Below are positions 1 through 6,101 of a stretch of DNA of 64,000 nucleotides, piece after piece. The notes under the pieces are model-generated. The model was not told the origin of the DNA, made no database searches, and saw nothing but the letters and a program-made list of their open reading frames with translations. How positions within the stretch are numbered: the stretch's first letter is position 1; the number at the start of each line of letters is the position of its first letter. The DNA is from Tardiphaga sp. (lineage in GTDB: Bacteria; Pseudomonadota; Alphaproteobacteria; Rhizobiales; Xanthobacteraceae): assembly GCA_030147505.1 (NCBI GenBank), contig JASBVG010000095.1, forward strand, positions 21,712-85,711, given 5' to 3'. The position numbers and the translations under genes were made by a program.

Positions 1-128
1 GGCTCGGGCTTTTGTTTTTGCCCGAGAAATCCCGTTTTCGGTGCAATCGCGGCCTTGCCAAAAAGAGGCGTTGCACCTAGTTTCCGCTCCGTTCGCCGCC
101 CCCGCTTCGCGAGGGGCCGCCGAAGGAT

Positions 129-205
129 GCAGTTGTAGCTCAGTTGGTTAGAGCGCCTGTCTGTGGAACAGGAGGTCGGTGGTTCGAGCCCACCCAACTG
201 TACCA
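129..205 (+). tRNA. tRNA-His (anticodon GTG)
   Basis: A full cloverleaf can be drawn by eye: a 7-bp acceptor stem (129-135 with 195-201), a D arm with GGTTAGAGC, a 5-bp anticodon stem (156-160 with 168-172) around a loop with GTG at 163-165, a T arm with loop TTCGAGC, and an encoded CCA at 203-205. The base before the acceptor stem (128) is T and the discriminator base (202) is A. No extra G at -1 is encoded, which is the known alphaproteobacterial form of tRNA-His. The first acceptor pair is G-U. Confidence 0.97.
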
Positions 206-316
206 ATGAAATCCCCGCCCTTTGCAGGTCTCGCTCCAGTCGCCGATGCGTGCTGCCTTCGAGCCTCCCGGAACTTCGGTCCGTTGCCCCGCGTTTTCTC
301 TGAAACGGAGGCGGTC

Positions 317-541
317 ATGGATACGATCGAGATCAGCAATACGGGGATCGCGGTCATGTGCGACATCGCGCGTGCCGCCATGTTCGACCTCGACGCGGAC
401 AAGCAGGCTGTCGTCGATGGGCTGATCGCGCAGGGGTTGGTTGCCGAGACCGGCAAGAGCGCGCCCGGTGCGAAATACGGGATCACCGACAAGGGGCAGC
501 GCGAGCTCGATGCGCGGGGCGTCGGCGTCAACGAGGCGTGA
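317..541 (+). CDS. Small winged-helix-like protein of unknown function, 74 aa
   Basis: The protein begins MDTIEISNTG and ends GVGVNEA. The pattern of two helices followed by LIAQGLVAETG, then KYGITDKGQREL, resembles the recognition helix and wing of small winged-helix proteins, in which a C-terminal strand such as YGITDKG is common. I do not recognise a named family. The ATG at 317 follows a purine-rich CGGAGG about 5 nt upstream. An upstream in-frame extension would run into the tRNA and is unlikely. It ends 5 bp from the converging SGNH hydrolase gene. DNA binding is only a guess from the fold-like pattern. Confidence 0.6.
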   Translation: MDTIEISNTGIAVMCDIARAAMFDLDADKQAVVDGLIAQGLVAETGKSAPGAKYGITDKGQRELDARGVGVNEA

Positions 542-546
542 GCGGC

Positions 547-1194
547 TCAACCATTCGGGCAGAGCGTGGCCGTGATGCCGTCGCTGATCGCCTTGTTCCA
601 GATCGCCGCGCCGCTTGCGCTCAGATGCACGCCGTCACTGGTAAAGCCCGCAGGCATCGGTGTCAGGGAGATGACCGACGCGCCGGCCTCGCGGGCGATA
701 TCGGGCAGCGCGCCGTTGTAGCCGTCGATACCCTGTTGCGTGCGATGGCCGACTTCCGGTTTGCCGGCTTCCAGCGATGAGATTGCGACAACGGCGAGGC
801 GCGACGTCATCGTCTTCAGCGCCGTCAGCAGCGCCGTGTAGTTCTTCCGGTAGCTCTCGACACTATCAGCCGTCTCCGCATCGTTCATGCCGAGTGACAC
901 GACGATGAGAGCGGCCTTCTTGTCGCCAATGGCTTTCTTCAGCATGCCGTCGAGGCCGCTCGATGTGGTCGAGCCGTCGATGCCGGCATTGATTACCGGA
1001 CGCTTGCATAGCGAGCGTGGCAACTGCGCCTGGCGGACGATGCTGTCGCCGAGCACGACGATTGGATCTTTCGCATCCTTCAGCGCCGACTTGATCAGCA
1101 GCGGGCGCGGCGGCGCACTGTTCTCGCCTTTCGGCCAGACGAGCCAGACGCACAAGAGCAGCGAGGCGACGATGCCGATGCGAACGCCGCTCAT
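547..1194 (-). CDS. SGNH/GDSL-family hydrolase with N-terminal membrane anchor, 215 aa
   Basis: SGNH-family esterases, lipases and acyl hydrolases are recognised by four blocks, and all are visible here. Block I is VVLGDSIV with the nucleophilic Ser near residue 51; block II is the Gly in NAGIDGS; block III is the Asn in SLGMND; block V is DGVHLSASG with the catalytic Asp and His near the C-terminus. Residues about 5-21 (IGIVASLLLCVWLVWP) form a signal peptide or anchor, so the enzyme probably acts in the periplasm. The substrate cannot be told. It converges with the small gene at 317-541. Length is normal for a minimal SGNH domain. Confidence 0.85.
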   Translation of the reverse strand: MSGVRIGIVASLLLCVWLVWPKGENSAPPRPLLIKSALKDAKDPIVVLGDSIVRQAQLPRSLCKRPVINAGIDGSTTSSGLDGMLKKAIGDKKAALIVVSLGMNDAETADSVESYRKNYTALLTALKTMTSRLAVVAISSLEAGKPEVGHRTQQGIDGYNGALPDIAREAGASVISLTPMPAGFTSDGVHLSASGAAIWNKAISDGITATLCPNG

Positions 1195-1390
1195 GCGGTG
1201 GCCGCCATGTTTGTTGGTCGTGCGATCATTGGTTCGGGAACCGTTTCTGGAGCGGGCTGGTCAGCACAAACTACAGGACCGCCGCGAAGACAAGAGCCAC
1301 CGCTGCGGCATCCAGGTTGCAGGCAGAGGGCGGCTTGCCAAGTCGGCGCCGGTCACCGACACTTCCGGCACAATCATCAGGGAGGGGGCG

Positions 1391-1678
1391 ATGTCGAGGA
1401 GCACGAAGGCGGCACTGTTCGTAGCGATGCTGATGGCAGGCCACGGTGCAGCACATGCGCAGGGCTATTCGGCCGATCAACAAGCGTTGTGCACCGGTGA
1501 TGCATTCAGACTATGTGGTTCGGCCATTCCCGATGTCGATCGCGTCACGGCCTGCATGGTACGGAAGCAGGCGCAGTTGAGTCCCGGTTGCGCACAGTTC
1601 TTCCGGCCCGTGCCGGCAAGCACGCGCAAGCCGGCGGCGAAATCACGCAAGGCCAGGGCGGCAAAACGTCAGGCCTGA
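1391..1678 (+). CDS. Small secreted cysteine-rich protein, GLG1-type repeat, 95 aa
   Basis: The ATG at 1391 sits behind GGGAGGGGGCG and is followed by an N-terminal signal peptide (ALFVAMLMAGHGAAHAQ, cleavage after about residue 24). The mature part has the pattern LCTGDAFRLC, then DRVTACM, then LSPGCAQFF, which matches one cysteine-rich repeat of the GLG1 type (four Cys, with R/K-V-x-x-C-L and L-S-x-x-C). The tail after residue 75 is rich in Lys, Arg and Ala. Such small periplasmic proteins are frequent in Bradyrhizobium relatives, and their role is unknown. The longer in-frame extension upstream overlaps the SGNH gene antisense and has no coding character. Confidence 0.75.
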   Translation: MSRSTKAALFVAMLMAGHGAAHAQGYSADQQALCTGDAFRLCGSAIPDVDRVTACMVRKQAQLSPGCAQFFRPVPASTRKPAAKSRKARAAKRQA

Positions 1679-1793
1679 AGGCCCACGCGACATTGCACTT
1701 CGTGGCTGCGCAGTCGGCGGCGGGGCCGTGACAAACTGACACGTTGGGAGCACAAGCAGGGACGCCACATCTCCAAGTATCGAGGAGACGCGT

Positions 1794-2174
1794 TTGAACG
1801 ACAACGATATCGACGACAAGGCTGTCGACTACAAGGCCGAGATCGACCGGCATTTCATCTGGTTCGAGACCAGGCTGCCAGCGGGGCCGGCGCGGTTCGT
1901 GAGCTGGCTGCGCAAGCCATCGTCGCGTCTGGTGCGTTTTCCGCTGGCCATTCTGCTTGTTGTCGGCGGCATTCTCAGCTTTTTGCCCATTCTCGGACTC
2001 TGGATGCTGCCGCTCGGACTCATTCTGATTGCACAGGATATTCCGCCGCTACAGAAACCGGTCGCTCAATTGCTCGGATGGATCGAGCGCAAATGGCTCG
2101 AGCGCCAGACGGAAAAAGCCGCAAAAAATTCACAAAGTGAGCAAGCTCCGCAAAAGCATCCCCGCGCTAAGTAA
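1794..2174 (+). CDS. Small inner-membrane protein, 126 aa
   Basis: The start is a TTG at 1794 behind GAGGAGACGCG. Residues about 48-80 (FPLAILLVVGGILSFLPILGLWMLPLGLILIAQD) form one hairpin or two closely spaced membrane helices, flanked by a charged N-terminal region and a Lys/Gln-rich tail (ERQTEKAAKN..). Proteins of this architecture are widespread in rhizobia and are often named only as hypothetical transmembrane proteins. Nothing in the sequence gives an activity. It stands alone between the Cys-rich secreted protein and the ParA gene, on the same strand as both. Confidence 0.75.
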   Translation: MNDNDIDDKAVDYKAEIDRHFIWFETRLPAGPARFVSWLRKPSSRLVRFPLAILLVVGGILSFLPILGLWMLPLGLILIAQDIPPLQKPVAQLLGWIERKWLERQTEKAAKNSQSEQAPQKHPRAK

Positions 2175-2310
2175 CATCCGGACATGATAGCTGGCTGTGA
2201 CAATGTGGCGACAAGCGTACTAACAATGACTCATTTTTAGCTCTGTTGCGCCGCAACCTGTGACTCAAAAGCCAACATTCTAGGAAATACAGGCACATAT
2301 ATCCGATCGT

Positions 2311-2358
2311 CGGCGAAAATGAGCTTTAACGAATCAGCGGACTGATTCATTTTCGCCG
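2311..2358. promoter_or_regulatory. Long inverted repeat upstream of the ParA-like gene
   Basis: CGGCGAAAATGA (2311-2322) is perfectly complementary to TCATTTTCGCCG (2347-2358). Inside it, GAATCAG (2331-2337) pairs with CTGATTC (2342-2348), sharing two bases with the outer arm. The element ends 25 bp before the ATG at 2384 and has no following T-run, so it is not a normal terminator. It could be an operator or a 5'-UTR hairpin. Confidence 0.5.
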
Positions 2359-2383
2359 CCGGGGTCAATCTGGAGGCCAACAT

Positions 2384-3064
2384 ATGAACGTCATTGTCTT
2401 CGCATCGCGTAAGGGCGGGTCAGGCAAGAGCACCCTGGCTGCTCATCTTGCAGCTCAAGTACACAAACCGACGAAACCGTGTCTGCTCATCGATGCCGAT
2501 CCGCAGGGTTCACTCACCCTCTGGCACAAGCTGCGCGGAACAAATGAGCCGCCGTTGAAGGTAGCGAACCGCAGCGTCTCCGAAATTATCGCCACCGCGA
2601 AGCGCGATGGTGTCGAATGGGTGTTCATCGATACGCCGCCGAACACGTCTGCCGTCGTCGATGACGCCATCAAGAATGCCACCATGGTGATTATCCCCGC
2701 GCGTCCTGGCGTGTTCGACGTCGATGCCGTGCAGGCGACGATCCAGTCCTGCCGATCGGCGCGCAAGCCCTATGCGGTGGTCATCAACGGTGCTCCGGCG
2801 CGCCGCGATGAGTCTGAAAGCCGTATCGTGTCGCTCGCCCGCGAAGCCCTCGCCAAGTTTAAGGCGCCGGTGTGGTCGGGGCAGATCACCAATCGCGCAG
2901 ATCTGCTGCTGGCACTGGGTCAGGGCGAAGGTGCCCGCGAATATTCGGCGGATGGTCGCGCAGCCAGCGAGATCAGCAAACTGTGGGCGGCGATCGAGCG
3001 TTCAATCAAGGCCATTCGCGGTCAAGTATCGGCTTCCGGCGCGATGCACAAGCAGGCGGCTTGA
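2384..3064 (+). CDS. Orphan ParA/MinD-type P-loop ATPase, 226 aa
   Basis: The N-terminus MNVIVFASRKGGSGKST carries the deviant Walker A motif (KGGxGKS/T) typical of ParA/Soj/MinD ATPases. The Walker A' Asp lies in LIDADPQGSL and the Walker B-like segment is WVFIDTPPNTS. At 226 residues without an N-terminal helix-turn-helix it is a small ParA, of the type that positions protein cargo or chromosomal loci. No parB gene or parS cluster is next to it, so a plasmid partition role is not supported. The start has AGG (2373-2375) 8 nt upstream of the ATG, and the gene ends at a bidirectional terminator. The cargo is unknown. Confidence 0.88.
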   Translation: MNVIVFASRKGGSGKSTLAAHLAAQVHKPTKPCLLIDADPQGSLTLWHKLRGTNEPPLKVANRSVSEIIATAKRDGVEWVFIDTPPNTSAVVDDAIKNATMVIIPARPGVFDVDAVQATIQSCRSARKPYAVVINGAPARRDESESRIVSLAREALAKFKAPVWSGQITNRADLLLALGQGEGAREYSADGRAASEISKLWAAIERSIKAIRGQVSASGAMHKQAA

Positions 3065-3089
3065 TAGCTCCTGCTTCCTCCGACCTCCG

Positions 3090-3122
3090 AAAAAAAACGC
3101 GCGATATCCTCGCGCGTTTTTT
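3090..3122. terminator. Bidirectional intrinsic terminator
   Basis: ACGCGCGA (3097-3104) and TCGCGCGT (3110-3117) form the stem, with an A-run on the left and a T-run on the right. It lies between the convergent ParA gene and the cyclic-di-GMP gene, and can serve both. Confidence 0.88.
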
Positions 3123-3140
3123 GGTCTATGGCTGGGTTTA

Positions 3141-5534
3141 TCAGGCGACCTTGCTATCGATCGTGGCCGATACCTGCTGCGGCACGCCTTCGGTCACATG
3201 GGCGAATTGATCGATGCTGGCCGGTTTGCCGAGCAGATAGCCCTGTACCTCGTCGCATTTCTCGTCGTTGAGAAATTTAAGCTCGGCTTCGGTCTCGACG
3301 CCTTCCGCCAGCACCGGTAACCCCAATCCGCGGCCGAGGCCGACCACGGCGCGCACAATGGTTGCCGCCTGGCCGTTATTGTTCACCGATTTGATGAACG
3401 AGCCGTCGATCTTGATCTTGTCGAACGGGAAGGCACGCAGATTCGACAGCGACGAATAACCGGTGCCAAAATCATCCATGGCGATGCGCACGCCGAGGGC
3501 CTTGATCCGGCGCAGTGCCGAGAGTGCGCGGTTGAGATCGCGGATCAGCGCGGTCTCGGTGATTTCGAGTTCGAGGCGCGACGGCGAAAGACCTGTCTCC
3601 AGCAGGATCTCGTGCACCATCGGCACGAAATTATCGTGATAGATCTGCACGGCCGAAACGTTTACGGCGATGGTCAGTGGTTGCTTCCAGCTCGCGGCTT
3701 CCGCACAGGCGGTGCGCATGACCCATTCACCGATCTCCAGAATGGCGCTGGTCTCTTCCGCGATCGGAATGAAAATCGCGGGTGATACCACGCCACGGGT
3801 CGGATGGGTCCAGCGCAGCAGTGCTTCGAAGCCGATCACGGCGCCACGCTGCATACCTTCCTGCGGTTGATAGACGAGTTTCATCTGACCGCCAGCCACG
3901 GCGCTACGCAGATCGTGCTCCAGCATGCGGCGATCACGCACCGCATCGCCCATGCCGGTCTCATAGAAGCGGTAGGTGGCGCGACCGTCGGTCTTGGCGC
4001 GGTACAGCGCGGTGTCTGCATGCGCCAACATTGACTCGCGGTCGGTGGCGTCGTCGGGATACAGCGCAATGCCGATGCTGCTGGAGACGCTGCCGAGTTC
4101 GGACGCATCGTCGCGGTCGCGTAATGTTTCGAGTACGCGCTGCGCCATCTTTTCCGCCGCGGCATTGTGCCGGATGTTGGGCATCAGGATCGCGAATTCG
4201 TCGCCACCCAGGCGGGCCATCACCTGACCGTCATCGAGCAGGCTGCTGACATGCGCCGCGATAGTCTGCAGTACCTTGTCACCGGCGGCATGGCCGAACA
4301 GATCGTTGACTTCCTTGAAGCGGTCCAGATCGAGGCACAATACTGCATGCTTGCGCCCGGGCTGTATGTTTGCGATCTCGGCATCGACGCGATCATTGAA
4401 GTAGCTGCGATTGGGCAGGCCGGTGAGTGCGTCGTGATGGGCAAGGAAACGGATATGCTGCTCGGCCTCCTTGCGCGCGCGGAGATCTCGCACGGCAATC
4501 ACTTGATGTGGCCGGCCCGCGAAATCGATCTGTCGCAGGATCAGTTCGACGGGGACGACGACGCCGTGACCCGCGCGGAGATTCGCTTCGACGGGTTGAT
4601 CGGGCCGTGCGATCAAGGCGGCACGCGGTAGATCATCGGGAAAGCAGCCATCGAGACTCTCGCCGACAAAACTCTCTGTCGAAGCGAAGGCAAGCGCGGC
4701 AAAGCTGTTATTGACCGTGACGATGGTGTCGCCGTCACAGACGATCAGGCCTTCGATGGCCGCATTGGCGAGGCCGAGCATGCGATCGGCTTCGAGATGG
4801 GTACGGCGACGGTCGCGGATGTCGAGCGCGATGCCGCCTGCCGCCAGCCCGATGATGGCGAAACTGATCAGCGCCACGCCAAGCGCGAGCCAGGCGGCCG
4901 GGACCGACAGCGGCGAGACCGCGATGCTCGGATCGGGAACGATGGTAACGGCGCTCATCGCGGTGAAATGATGGCTGCAGATCGCCAGCGTCAGCAACAG
5001 CGCGCCCCCGATGCGCCATGATGGCTCGTTGCCATGCAACGCGACAGGCAGTGCCATCGCGCCGAGCGCGCCGCCGATAACGATCGACGAAATTACCAGC
5101 GCGACGTCCCAATACATGATGGCCTGCACCTCGAACGCTGCCATGCCCGTGTAATGCATCGCCGCGATGCCGCCGGCGACGACGCCGCCGCCGATAGCGG
5201 GAGCGGCGCGGAGGTTGGGAATCAGCGCGACGGCGAGACCCGCGCCGGTGAGCAGGATCGCGGCGACCAACGAGACGGCCGTAAGCACGATATTGTAGCC
5301 GCTCGGTATGCCTGGTGTGAACGCCAGCATGGCGACGAAATGCGTAGCCCAGATGCCGAACCCGGTTGAGATCGCGGAAACACCGAGCCAGAGATAGCTC
5401 ATGCCGCCTTCCGCGCTTCGCGCGTGGCGAAGCAGGGTGACGGCAGTAACCGATGCGATCGCGCAGATGACGGCGGCAAGGCCAACGAGACGAAGATCGT
5501 GGGCGTTGGCGATGCAGTTGTAGATGGTGAGCAT
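3141..5534 (-). CDS. MHYT-PAS-GGDEF-EAL cyclic-di-GMP signalling protein, 797 aa
   Basis: The N-terminal 240 residues hold about seven membrane helices with three MHYT motifs (THFVAM, MHYTGM, HHFTAM), a module proposed to sense a gas or copper at the membrane. A PAS-like linker (about 250-365) follows, then a GGDEF domain with intact GGDEF near residue 440 and an EAL domain with EALLRW near residue 566. The EAL domain keeps NVSA, ELEITE, DDFGTGYSS, KIDGSFI and EGVE, so both catalytic motifs look usable and the protein may make or degrade c-di-GMP. It is monocistronic. A 22-bp perfect palindrome lies 74 bp upstream of the start codon. Confidence 0.93.
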   Translation of the reverse strand: MLTIYNCIANAHDLRLVGLAAVICAIASVTAVTLLRHARSAEGGMSYLWLGVSAISTGFGIWATHFVAMLAFTPGIPSGYNIVLTAVSLVAAILLTGAGLAVALIPNLRAAPAIGGGVVAGGIAAMHYTGMAAFEVQAIMYWDVALVISSIVIGGALGAMALPVALHGNEPSWRIGGALLLTLAICSHHFTAMSAVTIVPDPSIAVSPLSVPAAWLALGVALISFAIIGLAAGGIALDIRDRRRTHLEADRMLGLANAAIEGLIVCDGDTIVTVNNSFAALAFASTESFVGESLDGCFPDDLPRAALIARPDQPVEANLRAGHGVVVPVELILRQIDFAGRPHQVIAVRDLRARKEAEQHIRFLAHHDALTGLPNRSYFNDRVDAEIANIQPGRKHAVLCLDLDRFKEVNDLFGHAAGDKVLQTIAAHVSSLLDDGQVMARLGGDEFAILMPNIRHNAAAEKMAQRVLETLRDRDDASELGSVSSSIGIALYPDDATDRESMLAHADTALYRAKTDGRATYRFYETGMGDAVRDRRMLEHDLRSAVAGGQMKLVYQPQEGMQRGAVIGFEALLRWTHPTRGVVSPAIFIPIAEETSAILEIGEWVMRTACAEAASWKQPLTIAVNVSAVQIYHDNFVPMVHEILLETGLSPSRLELEITETALIRDLNRALSALRRIKALGVRIAMDDFGTGYSSLSNLRAFPFDKIKIDGSFIKSVNNNGQAATIVRAVVGLGRGLGLPVLAEGVETEAELKFLNDEKCDEVQGYLLGKPASIDQFAHVTEGVPQQVSATIDSKVA

Positions 5535-5607
5535 GAAACGCGTACCGCAGGTGGGAGCACTGAACCTGCGCGAGACCCTAGATATAAGTATGTAAGGACA
5601 CGTAAAT

Positions 5608-5629
5608 ACCTATCGGCACGCCGATAGGT
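5608..5629. promoter_or_regulatory. 22-bp perfect palindrome resembling a LuxR-type box
   Basis: ACCTATCGGC (5608-5617) and GCCGATAGGT (5620-5629) are perfect inverted arms around a 2-base spacer. The ACCT..AGGT ends and the size of about 20 bp match lux-type boxes bound by LuxR homologues. It is upstream of the minus-strand gene for the MHYT-GGDEF-EAL protein. No T-run follows on either strand, which argues against a terminator. Confidence 0.45.
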
Positions 5630-6035
5630 CCAATAGCGCATTCTTCTCATTCAGCGGCAGAGGCCGAGCATTCGAATGGTCGATTGTGCTTACCTATGCG
5701 GGTATCGTATCGTTGTATAAACCTAAGAGGGCTGGCTGAGTAACCTCGCGTCAACCGTGCTCGTAAACTCGCAATGCAAAGGCATTGCACTGTCACTGAT
5801 GCGACCCCTGCGCAGTATCCCCGCCACAGTTTGCGACCGAGCTTCGCCACTCGGTCTTGTCGCCCGATGAAACCGACGCGCACCCGATCGCGCATCATCT
5901 CTTCTTCGGCTCGCCGCAGTGTTAGCGCAACTGTGATCTGCGTGGTCAGATCCATTCAATTCCAGTCGTGATCCACCATGCGTCAGTGCCGCGCATTCTG
6001 CCTTCGCTCGTTCGAGGCGTTTTAAAACGGGCGTC
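5630..6035. other. Intergenic stretch with no supported gene
   Basis: About 400 bp between the cyclic-di-GMP gene and the copper ATPase promoter. The open frames here (for example minus 5647-5955 and plus 5774-5971) have no clear ribosome binding site, no recognisable motif and unusual composition for this genome. I see no tRNA, repeat or terminator. Confidence 0.5.
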
Positions 6036-6080
6036 TTGACCTCGCTGTGCATCAGGTTCATATACCCCCATAGGGTATAT
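6036..6080 (+). promoter_or_regulatory. Promoter overlapped by a CsoR/RcnR-type operator
   Basis: A -35-like TTGACC (6036-6041) is followed after 17 bp by CATATA (6059-6064). The -10 region is overlapped by a palindrome with perfect arms ATATACCC (6060-6067) and GGGTATAT (6073-6080) around CCATA. ATACCC..GGGTAT is the hallmark of operators for the CsoR/RcnR/FrmR family, copper or nickel-responsive repressors that release DNA on metal binding. The position fits steric repression of the downstream copper ATPase. Confidence 0.65.
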
Positions 6081-6101
6081 GATTCAGGAAACGAGGTCGC
6101 A

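Noticed and set aside
1..30. CTCGGGC..GCCCGAG hairpin at the window start as a terminator
   Set aside because: The stem is good, but no T-run follows on either strand, and the preceding gene is outside the window.
2384..3064. Plasmid-type partition system
   Set aside because: Only a ParA-like ATPase is present; no ParB gene, parS-like repeats or replication gene is adjacent.
5647..5955. 102-codon minus-strand frame as a gene
   Set aside because: No ribosome binding site, no domain, and overlaps the promoter-side intergenic region of the copper ATPase.
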